A stretch of DNA of 35,220 bases from Acidobacteriota bacterium (GCA_020200155.1 JAIVJG010000007.1:1-35220), one strand, 5' to 3'. Shown: positions 25,401-34,372, counted from the stretch's first letter. Numbers and translations are program-made. The notes: generated by a model not told the origin, from the letters alone.

Positions 25401-25769
25401 ATGGATAAGAGAAAAATGAAAACATACCGCGACCGCTTGCTTGAGCGGCGCGAGTCGCTTTTCAGACAGGTGACGGAGGCGGAGCTGACGAGCCGCGAGC
25501 GCGACCTTGAGGCGACGCAAGACCCTGCGGATATGGCCGCCAACGCCTACACCAAGGAACTTTTAATCTCGATGTCGGCCAACGACCGCCGGCTGCTCGA
25601 ATTGATTGATGAAGCCTTAGTGCGCGTCGAAGCGGGCGAGTATGGGGAGTGCGTCAACTGCGGCGAGCCTGTGCAGGAGAAGCGGCTCGATGCCGTGCCG
25701 TGGGCGCGCTTCTGTCTCAAGTGCCAGGACTTGCAGGAGCGCGGCCTTTTGAATAATGACGAAGAGTAA
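25401..25769 (+). CDS. DksA/TraR-family zinc-finger protein
   Basis: A 122-residue protein with an N-terminal coiled coil, a DPADMA motif (41-46, matching the acidic tip motif DxxDxA of the family) and a C4 zinc finger C84, C87, C105, C108 (CVNCGEP, FCLKCQ). Family members bind the RNA polymerase secondary channel and modulate ppGpp-responsive promoters. AAGGAG lies about 10 nt upstream. It is followed by the clearest terminator in the window, so it ends a transcription unit. Confidence 0.92.
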   Translation: MDKRKMKTYRDRLLERRESLFRQVTEAELTSRERDLEATQDPADMAANAYTKELLISMSANDRRLLELIDEALVRVEAGEYGECVNCGEPVQEKRLDAVPWARFCLKCQDLQERGLLNNDEE

Positions 25770-25799
25770 AATTCGCTAACGCGCAGCCTTAATCTTAAC

Positions 25800-25843
25800 A
25801 GCCACGCGGACGGGAACGTTCCCATCCGCGTGGCTTTTCGTTT
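25800..25843 (+). terminator. Intrinsic terminator of the dksA-like gene
   Basis: AGCCACGCGGACGGGAAC (25800-25817) pairs with the segment 25818-25834 almost perfectly, the stem closing at AACGTT. TTTTCGTTT follows. It is the textbook arrangement. Confidence 0.88.
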
Positions 25844-25856
25844 ATGCTGGCGAGCC

Positions 25857-26603
25857 ATGACACGGACGGGCAAACTTGGCACGCTCTACGCCGCCGCGCT
25901 CTCGCTCCTGTACCCGCAAGCCTGCGCGGCGTGCAACGTGGCGAGCGTCGAGGCTCGCAGAGATATGCCCGCATGCGCTTCGTGCTGGCAACGTACACGC
26001 ATCTTTTCCGCTGAAGACACGCTGTGCTGGAAGTGCGGGACGCCTGCGCCAGGTGCTGTGCCGGAAGAGAAGAGAGAACAGGTGCGCTGTCGCAGGTGCG
26101 AGCCGGAAGCTTTTACGGCGGCGCGTGCGTGCGGCGTTTACGAAGGCGCACTGCGCGCCGCCGTCCTGAGCCTGAAGCGCGAGCCGCACGTGGGCGACCG
26201 TCTCGCGCGCCTGCTGTTTGAAACGCAGCGCCGCGCGCCCCTCTCTTCGGCGACGCGCATCGTGCCGGTTCCTCTTCACTCCGAGCGCGAACACGAGCGC
26301 GGCTTCAATCAGGCGACGCTGCTCGGACGCGCACTGTCCGCGCTCAACCATCTGCCGCTCGACGAACTGAGCCTCGTTCGCGTTACGCACACCGAACAGC
26401 ACCGTGCCGGGATGGATGCACGCGCCCGCCGCGAAAGCGTCGAGGAAGCCTTTCACGTCGCCCGCCCGCGCCTCGTCGAAGGCGAACGCATCCTGCTCGT
26501 GGACGACGTGTTCACGACGGGCGCGACCGTCTCGTCAGCCGCAAGCGCACTACGGGCCGCAGGCGCGTTGGAAGTCCTTGTTCTCACCGTCGCCCGCGCA
26601 TGA
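25857..26603 (+). CDS. ComF family phosphoribosyltransferase-like protein
   Basis: A 248-residue ComF-type protein. The N-terminal part has CxxC pairs (C23/C26, C40/C43, C57/C60, C78/C81) suited to zinc binding. The C-terminal phosphoribosyltransferase fold has IVPVPLHSEREHERGFNQA and the PRPP loop VDDVFTTGAT (215-224). ComF supports DNA uptake in competent bacteria; many homologues occur in non-competent species. The start is ATG 25857; a GTG at 25830 lies within the terminator. No convincing Shine-Dalgarno. Confidence 0.9.
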   Translation: MTRTGKLGTLYAAALSLLYPQACAACNVASVEARRDMPACASCWQRTRIFSAEDTLCWKCGTPAPGAVPEEKREQVRCRRCEPEAFTAARACGVYEGALRAAVLSLKREPHVGDRLARLLFETQRRAPLSSATRIVPVPLHSEREHERGFNQATLLGRALSALNHLPLDELSLVRVTHTEQHRAGMDARARRESVEEAFHVARPRLVEGERILLVDDVFTTGATVSSAASALRAAGALEVLVLTVARA

Positions 26604-26621
26604 ATCGCCCGCGCATAAAAT

Positions 26622-26689
26622 CGAGGCTTGAGGCCGGTATGAAGATTGCGCTTTCACTGTCCTCTAGCCTCCGACCTCCGACCTCTGTA
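26622..26689. repeat. Heptamer inverted repeat, comF-pip
   Basis: GAGGCTTGAGGCCGG on the left pairs with CCTCTAGCCTCCGACCTCCG on the right, where CCTCCGA 7-mers are tandem. Confidence 0.7.
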
Positions 26690-26700
26690 TCATATTTCCC

Positions 26701-27654
26701 ATGAGAACCTTCTATCCACCCATCGAACCCTACGACACGGGCATGCTGCCGGTCTCGCCCGTGCACACGATTTACTACGAGCAGTGCGGTAATCCCGAAG
26801 GGCTGCCGGTCGTCTTTCTGCATGGCGGGCCGGGCGGCGGCTGCGTGCCGGAGTATCGTCGCTTCTTCGACCCGACAGCTTACCGCATCATTCTCTTCGA
26901 CCAGCGCGGTTCGGGATTGAGCGCGCCGCACGCCAGCATCGAAGACAATACGACGTGGCGACTCGTCGAAGACATCGAACGCTTGCGCGAGCATCTGGGC
27001 GTCGAGAGTTGGGTCGTCTTCGGCGGTTCGTGGGGCAGCACGCTTTCGCTGGCCTACGCGCAGACGCATCCCCACAGGGCACGCGCGCTCATCCTGCGCG
27101 GCATCTTCCTGTGCCGCCCGAAGGAGATACGCTGGTTCTATCAGGAGGGCGCGAGCGCCATCTTCCCAGATGTGTGGGAAGAGTACCTGAAGGTCATCCC
27201 GGAGGCCGAGCGCGAAGACATGGTGAGCGCATACCACCGTCGGCTAACGAGCGAGGACGAGGCCGTGCGCCTCGAAGCGGCGCGCGCGTGGAGCGTCTGG
27301 GAGGGCAGCACGTCGAAGCTTTTCTTCGACTACACGATGATTGAAAAATTCGCCGACCCGGAATTCGCGCTCGCCTTCGCGCGCATCGAATGCCACTACT
27401 TTATGAACAACGCTTTCTTCGAGACGGACAACTACCTGATCGAGAACGTCGGCAAAATTCGACACATCCCTGCGGTCATCGTGCAGGGCCGCTACGACGT
27501 GGTCTGCCCGATGATGAGCGCGTGGGAACTCCACCGCGCATGGCCGGAGGCCGATTTACAAGTGATCCCCGACGCAGGCCACTCCGCCACCGAGCCGGGC
27601 ATCATCAACGCGCTCGTCGAGGCCACAGACAGGCTTAAAGGCGGCGACAAATAA
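26701..27654 (+). CDS. pip: Prolyl iminopeptidase
   Basis: A 317-residue alpha/beta-hydrolase of peptidase family S33 that releases N-terminal proline. The oxyanion loop HGGPGGG (41-47), nucleophile elbow GGSWGS with S110, acid D266 (GRYDVVCP) and H294 (DAGHS) complete the triad. It starts MRTFYPPIEPYDTGMLPVSP, the family start, and has no signal peptide, so it is cytoplasmic. The ATG follows CATATTTCCC with no visible Shine-Dalgarno. Confidence 0.93.
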   Translation: MRTFYPPIEPYDTGMLPVSPVHTIYYEQCGNPEGLPVVFLHGGPGGGCVPEYRRFFDPTAYRIILFDQRGSGLSAPHASIEDNTTWRLVEDIERLREHLGVESWVVFGGSWGSTLSLAYAQTHPHRARALILRGIFLCRPKEIRWFYQEGASAIFPDVWEEYLKVIPEAEREDMVSAYHRRLTSEDEAVRLEAARAWSVWEGSTSKLFFDYTMIEKFADPEFALAFARIECHYFMNNAFFETDNYLIENVGKIRHIPAVIVQGRYDVVCPMMSAWELHRAWPEADLQVIPDAGHSATEPGIINALVEATDRLKGGDK

Positions 27655-27656
27655 CT

Positions 27657-27719
27657 GTTGAGGGGCGACAGGAAAGAGCCTGTTTTATGTTGTCACCCGT
27701 CGCCCATCGCCCATCGCGG
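27657..27719. repeat. Heptamer inverted repeat, pip-HNH gene
   Basis: GTTGAGGGGCGACAGG on the left pairs loosely with GTCGCCC ATCGCCC ATCGCGG on the right. A T-rich run (TTTTGTTTTT) follows, so it could also end transcription of pip. Confidence 0.6.
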
Positions 27720-27728
27720 CTTTTGTTT

Positions 27729-27758
27729 TTGACACCTTTCGCGAGCGTCGCGTAATAT
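27729..27758 (+). promoter_or_regulatory. Promoter of the HNH gene, near-leaderless
   Basis: TTGACA (27729-27734), 18-nt spacer, TAATAT (27753-27758). A start site about 7 nt after the -10 would be only about 5 nt before ATG 27770. Confidence 0.65.
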
Positions 27759-27769
27759 CGTTGGGCAAT

Positions 27770-28300
<531 letters not shown>

Positions 28301-28398
28301 TGAGCGCGCCCGACTTCGGATTGCGCGACAATGGCCCGTGCCGCTCACCACGCTTTGAGCTTTCACGTCGGGGAAGATGATCTTCAAGGAGCTACGTA

Positions 28399-28677
28399 AT
28401 GAACCACGCACTGTCGGCAGGAATGATACCGGGGGGCTGGGAACTGCTCGTCGTGCTTTTTGTGATTCTGCTTTTGTTCGGCGGCGCGAAATTGCCGCAA
28501 CTCGCCAAAGGCATGGGCAAAAGCATCAGGGAATTCAAAAAAGGAATTAACGAAGGCGGCGACGACGATGAAGCGGACGAAGCGGCGCGGCGTGCCCAAC
28601 TGCGTACCGCAGAGGCGAATCGCCTGCGCGAAGACGAACTCGCTTCGGAAAAATACACCGCCAACAAGCCGCGCTGA
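28399..28677 (+). CDS. tatA: Sec-independent translocase protein TatA/TatE
   Basis: A 92-residue TatA. One transmembrane helix (about 14-28, WELLVVLFVILLLFGG) is followed by the FG hinge at 27-28, an amphipathic helix (KLPQLAKGMGKSIREFKKGI) and a charged tail. TatA forms the pore for folded proteins with twin-arginine signals. tatC and tatB are not in the window. AAGGAG lies about 8 nt before the ATG. Confidence 0.94.
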   Translation: MNHALSAGMIPGGWELLVVLFVILLLFGGAKLPQLAKGMGKSIREFKKGINEGGDDDEADEAARRAQLRTAEANRLREDELASEKYTANKPR

Positions 28678-28679
28678 TT

Positions 28680-28765
28680 GGGGAAGCAAAGTGAAAAGGT
28701 AGAAGGCAGAGGGGAAGACACAATCTTCTCCTTTCTCTTTCTACCTTTTCACTTTGCCTTCTTCC
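28680..28765. repeat. Heptamer inverted repeat between tatA and the methyltransferase
   Basis: Left arm 28680-28717 and right arm 28725-28765 share an exact 19-nt core (GCAAAGTGAAAAGGTAGAA). The 7-bp phase shows as AAGTGAA AAGGTAG AAGGCAG. It lies between convergent genes, so it may also terminate both. Confidence 0.85.
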
Positions 28766-29593
28766 TTACTCCGCTTTTCGTCCGACGATGATGGTCGCCT
28801 TGATCGAGAGCGTGTAGTCCGCTCCCTGCCGCTCGTCGTCAATGATGCGCTCGACCTCGCCGAGCACTTCCGCCCGCGTCGCCTCGTCTTCAGGCAAAAA
28901 CTCAAGCCAGTTGCCGAGCAGAAAGTCTCTGACCAGCGGCGCGCTCAGGAAGGCTTCCCCGGACGCGAAGTCAAATTCTTCCGTGCGTGTCCAGGATTGA
29001 ACGTCGTTCAGTGCCTCGCGCCCGGCCAGAACCTCCACGTCCGAGACGGTCGGGAGTGCGCTGATGAGCGCCTCGACTCCGGCGGCCTGCTCCGCGTGGC
29101 CTGTGTTGGCGAGCGCCTCCCAGTAGACCGAGAAGAACTCGCCGAAACTCGACGCGGTCGTCAGGTTAAGCGCGACGGTCGCGCCCGGCGCGGCGACGCG
29201 CACCATCTCCGAGAGCATCTCCGGCAAACGCTCCGGCGCGACCAGCGAGGCGTCGCCGACGACAAGATCGAACTGTTCGTCCTCGAACGAGAGCGCCTCC
29301 AACTGCCCGTGCTGAAATTCAGCGCCCGACTCTTTGACCGCCGCCGCCTTGACGCGCGAAAGCTCGAGGCGCGCTTCGCTCTCGTCAACGCAGACGAAAG
29401 TCACGCCCTGCCCGGCGCGTTTCTTAAGCGCCAGCGCGTGCCCGCCCGTGCCCGCCGCGACGTAAATCGCACGCCCCTTCGACGGTAACTTCACATGCTC
29501 GTCAATCAACTCCGCGAACCTCTCGCCCCAATCAGTCGCGACGTAAAGGTCGTGAAGAAACGCCAGTTTCTTATCCGTCTTCAGTGTGCTCAT
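28766..29593 (-). CDS. Class I SAM-dependent methyltransferase
   Basis: A 275-residue protein with the class I fold: motif I IYVAAGTGGHALAL (43-56), the acidic end of strand 2 at D70 (VCVDESEARLE) and FDLVVGDASL (108-117). The substrate is not predictable from the sequence. ATG at 29591-29593 is chosen; the frame is open 26 codons further upstream but runs through the repeat element. It follows rarA on the same strand and may be co-transcribed. Convergent with tatA. Confidence 0.85.
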   Translation of the reverse strand: MSTLKTDKKLAFLHDLYVATDWGERFAELIDEHVKLPSKGRAIYVAAGTGGHALALKKRAGQGVTFVCVDESEARLELSRVKAAAVKESGAEFQHGQLEALSFEDEQFDLVVGDASLVAPERLPEMLSEMVRVAAPGATVALNLTTASSFGEFFSVYWEALANTGHAEQAAGVEALISALPTVSDVEVLAGREALNDVQSWTRTEEFDFASGEAFLSAPLVRDFLLGNWLEFLPEDEATRAEVLGEVERIIDDERQGADYTLSIKATIIVGRKAE

Positions 29594-29599
29594 AACGGC

Positions 29600-29689
29600 A
29601 AAATGATGAATGCGGAATGATGAATGATGAATGAGAAGCACGCAGATTGTCTTTGATTCATCATTCCGCATTCATCACTCATCATTTTC
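29600..29689. repeat. Heptamer inverted repeat between rarA and the methyltransferase
   Basis: A 21-nt block (29605-29625) made of three 7-mers (GATGAAT GCGGAAT GATGAAT) has an exact reverse complement at 29656-29676. The outer right arm overlaps the rarA 3' end and encodes its last residues and stop on the minus strand. Confidence 0.88.
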
Positions 29690-30979
29690 TTTCTCTTCTT
29701 CCCAGTATTTCCTTCCCTGTAAGCGTTCGGGCAGGCATTGCATCTCTTCGCGTGCGTGTGTGTCGTCGTGGACGTAGCGGTAATTCTTTCCGTAGCCCGC
29801 GCGCTTCATTAAGGGCGTGACGGCGTTGCGAAGATGCAGCGGGACGGGTTCGCGCGCCGTCTCTCCGGCGTCTTCTGCGGCGGCGTGGTAGGCGCGCTTG
29901 ATGGCGTTGGACTTCGGCGCGTGCGCCAGATAGACGGTCGCCTGCGAGAGCGGGTAGAGAGCTTCGGGCAGGCCGATGAGTTGCGTGATCTGCGCGGCTG
30001 CGGCGGCCTGCACCATCGCCTGCGGGTCGGCCAGTCCAACGTCTTCCGACGCGAGGATGCAGAGGCGGCGCGCGATGAAGACCGGATCGGCCCCGCCCTC
30101 GATAAGGCGCGCGAGCCAGTAGAGCGCGGCATTCACGTCCGAGTTGCGGAGCGACTTGATGAGCGCGGAGGCGAGATTGTAATGCTCTTCGCCTCCCTTG
30201 TCGTAAGCGTAGCGCGCACGTCCCAACGCCTCGATGATTGTCTCTGTCGTGATGTGTCGCGCGCCCTTTTTGTCTGGGACGGTTGATTCGACCGCCGCTT
30301 CGAGAGCCGACAGCGCCACACGCGCGTCGCCGCCGGACGCGTGCGCGACGCGCGCGATCAACTCGTCGGGCACGTCCGGGTGGAGGTTGGCGAGGCCGCG
30401 TTCCTCATCGTTGAGCGCGCGACGCAGAAGCGTGTTGATGTCCTCTTCGGTGAGCGGTTCGAGCGTCAGGACACGGCTGCGCGAGAGGAGCGCGCCGATA
30501 ACTTCAAACGAAGGGTTCTCGGTCGTCGCGCCGATGAGCGTGACGGTTCCGTCCTCGACCGCAGGCAGGAGCGCGTCCTGCTGCGCCTTGTTGAAGCGAT
30601 GGATTTCGTCAACGAAGAGGATCGTTCGCTGGCCGTCCCGCTTGCGCTCGCGCGCTTCGGCGATGGCGGCGCGCAAATCTTTGACGCCTGAGAAGACCGC
30701 CGAGAGCGCGACGAAATGCGCGCCGCCCCTGTGCGCGAGCAGCCGCGCGAGCGTCGTCTTGCCGGTGCCGGGCGCGCCCCACAGGATGAGCGAAGGCAGG
30801 CTGCCCTCGCCTTCGATGAGACGGCGCAGGACGCGCCCCTCGCCGATCAGGTGCCGCTGCCCGACGAACTCGTTGAGCGTGCGCGGGCGCATCCTCTCGG
30901 CCAGCGGCGCGCTCTCGTCCGGCGGCGGAGTTTCTTCTTCCGGCTCCGCGAAAAGTCTCTGGTCAGCGCGACGCGGCAT
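29675..30979 (-). CDS. rarA: Replication-associated recombination protein RarA (MgsA)
   Basis: A 434-residue AAA+ ATPase related to clamp loaders that acts at stalled forks. Walker A is GAPGTGKTT (68-76) and Walker B ILFVDEIHRF (120-129, D124/E125); sensor 1 is in GATTENPSFE and the C-terminal tetramerisation region has EDVGLADPQA and HLRNAVTPLMK. The N-terminus MPRRADQRLFAEPEEE is a short extra acidic stretch. The last residues ENDE come from a repeat-element arm. Length is normal. Confidence 0.95.
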   Translation of the reverse strand: MPRRADQRLFAEPEEETPPPDESAPLAERMRPRTLNEFVGQRHLIGEGRVLRRLIEGEGSLPSLILWGAPGTGKTTLARLLAHRGGAHFVALSAVFSGVKDLRAAIAEARERKRDGQRTILFVDEIHRFNKAQQDALLPAVEDGTVTLIGATTENPSFEVIGALLSRSRVLTLEPLTEEDINTLLRRALNDEERGLANLHPDVPDELIARVAHASGGDARVALSALEAAVESTVPDKKGARHITTETIIEALGRARYAYDKGGEEHYNLASALIKSLRNSDVNAALYWLARLIEGGADPVFIARRLCILASEDVGLADPQAMVQAAAAAQITQLIGLPEALYPLSQATVYLAHAPKSNAIKRAYHAAAEDAGETAREPVPLHLRNAVTPLMKRAGYGKNYRYVHDDTHAREEMQCLPERLQGRKYWEEEKENDE

Positions 30980-31062
30980 GTTTTATTAATCCTGCGCTCC
31001 GGGGAATAAAGCCGGCGACTCCGCGACCGCCTTTGCCTGAAAAGGGCCGGGCGCGGAAAATT

Positions 31063-31245
31063 ATGAGCAAGGGGAACAGGCAAAAGCTTAACACAAATTC
31101 GTTTGAATCAGAGAAAAGGGAAGACAACTTTGGGGAGTACAAAAACTTGCACGGACGTTATAGAATCTTGCACGGAACGTCTCTGCACATCATTTCGTAT
31201 ATCGAAGCAAGCCGGCGCAAAAGGCAGGGAATAGTCATCCTGTAA
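31063..31245 (+). CDS. Possible small protein, unrecognised
   Basis: A 60-residue open frame starting MSKGNRQKLNTNSFESEKRE, hydrophilic and basic, with the internal repeat LHGR/LHGT. No family recognised, and GGAAAA upstream is a poor Shine-Dalgarno. It lies in the about 295-nt gap between rarA and the small membrane protein. The gap may instead be regulatory DNA. Low confidence. Confidence 0.25.
   Translation: MSKGNRQKLNTNSFESEKREDNFGEYKNLHGRYRILHGTSLHIISYIEASRRKRQGIVIL
31146..31176 (+). repeat. Direct repeat with 21-bp period
   Basis: CTTGCACGGA occurs at 31146-31155 and again at 31167-31176, two helical turns apart, and each copy is followed by (A)CGT. It could be a paired binding site upstream of the small membrane protein gene, or part of a coding repeat. 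Confidence 0.45.
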
Positions 31246-31274
31246 GCGCGCGGCGGATTTGTTGAGGTGAAATT

Positions 31275-31481
31275 ATGAAAGACACAAAGAACATGCTTCG
31301 TATCGTCGGAATCATTCTGCTCGGAATCTTCGCGCTCGTAGTCGTGACCCCTCTGGTCTTAAAAGCTGTCGGCATTGTCGTCCTGACCGCCATCGGCCTG
31401 GCAATCCTGCTTATCAAGCTGGGAGTCGTCGTCGCCGTCGGCTACCTGATTTTGGTGGGCGTGCGTGCCGTGCTGCGTTGA
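31275..31481 (+). CDS. Small two-helix membrane protein, unknown function
   Basis: A 68-residue protein with two hydrophobic segments (about 9-30, VGIILLGIFALVVVTPLVL; about 34-62, IVVLTAIGLAILLIKLGVVV) separated by a short turn, with a basic end (VGVRAVLR). GAGGT lies about 7 nt upstream of the ATG, so translation is well supported. No family was recognised. A terminator-like hairpin follows about 105 nt downstream. Confidence 0.7.
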   Translation: MKDTKNMLRIVGIILLGIFALVVVTPLVLKAVGIVVLTAIGLAILLIKLGVVVAVGYLILVGVRAVLR

Positions 31482-31586
31482 AGACGCCGGACAGTTTTTA
31501 CATTCTCTCCGGGTGACGATTTAACCGGATGGATTCAGATGAGAGCGCCGCCCGGCGAATTCCCGGAGAGTTCCATAGGACAATAC

Positions 31587-31639
31587 AATGTGCCGCTCAA
31601 CTGACACTCGTTGGTTGGGCGGCACATTTTACTTTTCGG
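31587..31639 (+). terminator. Terminator-like hairpin after the small membrane protein
   Basis: Arms 31587-31601 and 31614-31628 match at 14 of 15 positions around a 12-nt loop, followed by the T-rich TTACTTTTC. The T-rich part overlaps a possible promoter of the next gene. Confidence 0.65.
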
Positions 31640-31655
31640 CGATCTCCCCTATTAT
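31628..31655 (+). promoter_or_regulatory. Possible promoter of the lipoprotein gene
   Basis: TTTACT (31628-31633), 16-nt spacer, TATTAT (31650-31655), about 50 nt before the chosen start. The -35 is a weak match. Confidence 0.4.
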
Positions 31656-31704
31656 CTCACCGGACAAATCGTTTTGCTGGACATCAATTGCGGGGAGGCG
31701 AGGC

Positions 31705-32451
31705 ATGGACGTGTGCGACTTGCGTGAGAGAAGTATCTTCGGGAGGGCAGGCGCGGGCGACATGCGTGCGTTCGGGGCGTGGCTCTCGTGTTTGATTCTG
31801 GCGCTGCTTGCGGGGTGCGCGGTGCCCGGAGGGCCGCCCGTGGGCAAAGGTGAAACGCCGTCGCCAACGATGGAAAGCACGCCGCGCGAATCGCACGCCC
31901 CTGCGTCGCCTTCCCCGGCTGCCACCCTGTCCGAATCCGGGCCGGGGAAGACTAATCTCACCGGCAAAGACCGGCGGGCGTGGCGCGCCGTGCTCAAGTG
32001 GCCCGACGATTGTGAAGACGCATTCGAGCGGACGATGGATAGAGAGACGGCGGGGCTGGAATTCTACGAGTTGGCTTCCGGTCGGTATCTCGTCGAGATA
32101 AAATGCACGAATGGAGCTTATCAAGGCTACCAGTTCTACTCGTATCTGGACGAAACGAAGTCGCCGCCTGCGGCGAAGTTGCTCACCTTTACCACTTACG
32201 AATCCGAGGACGACGACAAGTCGGAAAAGAAGAAGGTCGAGGAAGTTTGGGGGTTGCCTGACTTTGACGCGAAGGCGAAATCGTTGAAGATTCTGAACAA
32301 GTATCGAGGGCCGGGTGATTGCGGGTCGCTGGCGACTTACGAGTTCCGGGAGGGCGTGCCGTCGCTGAAAGAGTTCAGGTTGAAATCGAAGTGCGACGGC
32401 AAAGGCGGCGGGCATCCTGAGCGGTGGGAGAAAATCGTCCCGTCTCCCTGA
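31705..32451 (+). CDS. Probable lipoprotein, DUF1176-like C-terminal region
   Basis: A 248-residue protein. A hydrophobic stretch (FGAWLSCLILALLAGC) ends in a lipobox with C38, followed by a Pro/Ser/Thr-rich linker, so it is likely an outer- or inner-membrane lipoprotein. The rest has CTNGAYQGYQFYSYLDE and KYRGPGDCGSLATYEFREG, which resembles DUF1176-type proteins; this match is from memory and tentative. ATG 31705 has GGAGG about 7 nt upstream; ATG 31762 would give a more ordinary signal peptide length. Function unknown. Confidence 0.75.
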   Translation: MDVCDLRERSIFGRAGAGDMRAFGAWLSCLILALLAGCAVPGGPPVGKGETPSPTMESTPRESHAPASPSPAATLSESGPGKTNLTGKDRRAWRAVLKWPDDCEDAFERTMDRETAGLEFYELASGRYLVEIKCTNGAYQGYQFYSYLDETKSPPAAKLLTFTTYESEDDDKSEKKKVEEVWGLPDFDAKAKSLKILNKYRGPGDCGSLATYEFREGVPSLKEFRLKSKCDGKGGGHPERWEKIVPSP

Positions 32452-32630
32452 CGCGATTGGTCGGAAGTCGAATACCTCTCAATGCCGGGTGGATGAATTC
32501 ACCGTCCACGTCAACGCGCCTGCCCTGGTAAAAAGGTTGCAATTATTCATCTGGTAAGATAGTTTTTACCCCTCGCAAGGTAGGTTTCAAACCAGCTCTT
32601 CTTAGCTCTTCACACCAAAGGAATGTCACC

Positions 32631-33206
32631 ATGAAATTTGATCGGAAACAATTCTTCGACGAATACAAATCCCGCTTCAACGAGAAGCTTAGCCAGAGTC
32701 AGGTTGACGGCATCGAACAGTTGCTGGGCTTCATCGAAAACGACCCCGCACTGCTTGACGTGCGCTGGATCGCCTACATGATGGCGACGGTCAAGCACGA
32801 GTGCGCCGAACGTTGGCATCCGATTGAGGAGTTCGCCAGCGGGAAGCAGTACGAAGGCCGCGCCGATCTGGGCAACACGGTGAAAGGCGACGGGCCGAGA
32901 TTCAAGGGACGCGGCTACGTGCAGATCACGGGACGCGGCAACTATCGCAAGTTTTCGCAGCGGCTCAGCGTTGACCTCGTCAGCAACCCGCTGCTCGCCC
33001 TCGACCCCGGAATCAGCTACAAGATCGCCAGCCTCGGCATGCGGCAAGGCTTGTTCACGGGCAAGGCGCTGGTAGACTTCATACATGACTCCGGTTCTGA
33101 TTACAGTAACGCCCGCCGCATCATCAACGGCCTCGACAAGGCCGACAAAATCAAGGGACACGCCGAGAAGCTTGAACTGGCACTGCGGGCCAGCCAAATC
33201 TCCTGA
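32631..33206 (+). CDS. GH19-like chitinase/endolysin domain protein
   Basis: A 191-residue protein with the GH19-type pattern: YMMATVKHECAERWHPIEEF (50-69, candidate catalytic E57), YEGRADLGNT and FKGRGYVQITGRGNYRKFS. Family members cleave chitin or, in phages and bacteria, peptidoglycan. It lacks a signal peptide, as in phage endolysins that need a holin or a special release route. No holin or phage gene is near. AAAGGA is 8 nt upstream of the ATG. Confidence 0.88.
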   Translation: MKFDRKQFFDEYKSRFNEKLSQSQVDGIEQLLGFIENDPALLDVRWIAYMMATVKHECAERWHPIEEFASGKQYEGRADLGNTVKGDGPRFKGRGYVQITGRGNYRKFSQRLSVDLVSNPLLALDPGISYKIASLGMRQGLFTGKALVDFIHDSGSDYSNARRIINGLDKADKIKGHAEKLELALRASQIS

Positions 33207-33208
33207 GT

Positions 33209-33249
33209 TGGCCGACGCCGCCCGCATCCGTGCGGCGGGCGGCTGGCCG
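33209..33249. terminator. Bidirectional hairpin between convergent genes
   Basis: GCCGCCCGC (33217-33225) and GCGGGCGGC (33235-33243) form an exact 9-bp stem inside a GGCC/GGCC outer pair. It lies between the GH19-like gene and ychF, which converge. No long T-run on either strand. Confidence 0.55.
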
Positions 33250-33251
33250 GC

Positions 33252-34352
33252 TCACACGTTGAAGCGGAAGTGAACCACGTCGCCTTCCCGCATCACATAC
33301 TCTTTGCCTTCCAGCCGCAGCAGCCCCTGTTCGCGCGCGGCGGCGTAAGAACCGACGCGCAGCAGTTCGCCGTAGTTGATGACTTCGGCGCGGATGAAGC
33401 CGCGCTCGATGTCGGAGTGGATTGTGCCGGCGGCCTGCGGAGCGCGCGTGCCCTGCCGTGTCGTCCACGCGCGCACCTCCTTTTCGCCCGCCGTCAAAAA
33501 CGACATCAGGCCGAGCAGCCGGTAGGCGCTCTTAATCAGGTCGTCCACGCCGCTGCCTTCGACTCCGATTGATGAGAGATAGCCGCGCCTGTCTTCGGGC
33601 GAGAGCGCAACGAGTTCGGCCTCGATTTGCGCGCAGATGACGACACACTCCGCGCCCTCTGCCGCCGCGATTTCCCGGACGGCTGCGACGTGCGTATTCG
33701 ACTGGGGGTCTGCGAGCGTCGCCTCGTCCACGTTGGCGGCGTAGATGGTCGGCTTCATCGTCAGCAGGAAAAGGTTGCGCGCGGCGGCACGCTCCGCGTC
33801 GTCGAGCGCGACGATGCGCGCGGGCTTCCCGTCGGCGAGCGCGGTCAGCAGCTTGTCTATAACTTCGATCTCGACGCGTGCGGCCTTGTCGCCGCTCTTG
33901 GCCGTCTTCTGCGCGCGTTCGCGCCGGCGCTCGGCGGTCGCGAGGTCTGCGAGCGCCAGTTCGATCTGGATCGTCTCGATGTCGCGGCGCGGGTCAACCG
34001 AGCCTTCGACGTGGATCACGTTCTCGTCCTCGAAGCAGCGGACGACCTGAACAACAGCGTCGGTTTCGCGGATGTTGGCGAGGAACTGGTTGCCGAGGCC
34101 CTCGCCTTTTGACGCGCCGCGCACCAGCCCCGCGATGTCGAGGAACTCGACCGTGGCGGGGACGATGGTTTGCGTTTTAACCAGCTTCGCCAGCGGCTCA
34201 AGCCGCTCGTCGGGGACGGGGACGACGCCGACGTTAGGCTCAATGGTGGCGAAAGGATAGTTAGCGGCGAGCGCCGACTGCTGCGCTGTGAGCGCGTTGA
34301 AAAGCGTGGACTTGCCGACGTTCGGCAGACCGACAATACCTGCACGGAGCAT
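33252..34352 (-). CDS. ychF: Redox/stress-related ATPase YchF (OLA1)
   Basis: A 366-residue Obg-like P-loop NTPase. The P-loop GLPNVGKST (8-16), the DIAGLVRGAS switch and the NVDE motif in place of the GTPase NKxD, which explains preference for ATP in the family, are all present. The C-terminal TGS domain has GTIHSDIERGFIRAEVINYG and ends REGDVVHFRFNV. It binds ribosomes and is linked to oxidative stress in other bacteria. Length is normal. Confidence 0.96.
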   Translation of the reverse strand: MLRAGIVGLPNVGKSTLFNALTAQQSALAANYPFATIEPNVGVVPVPDERLEPLAKLVKTQTIVPATVEFLDIAGLVRGASKGEGLGNQFLANIRETDAVVQVVRCFEDENVIHVEGSVDPRRDIETIQIELALADLATAERRRERAQKTAKSGDKAARVEIEVIDKLLTALADGKPARIVALDDAERAAARNLFLLTMKPTIYAANVDEATLADPQSNTHVAAVREIAAAEGAECVVICAQIEAELVALSPEDRRGYLSSIGVEGSGVDDLIKSAYRLLGLMSFLTAGEKEVRAWTTRQGTRAPQAAGTIHSDIERGFIRAEVINYGELLRVGSYAAAREQGLLRLEGKEYVMREGDVVHFRFNV

Positions 34353-34372
34353 GAATCAAACCTCAAGAATAA

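Noticed and set aside
28754-29488. 244-codon plus-strand frame opposite the methyltransferase
   Set aside because: The minus-strand frame has a clear SAM-binding motif; this frame is rich in Arg/Leu/Glu without recognisable domains.
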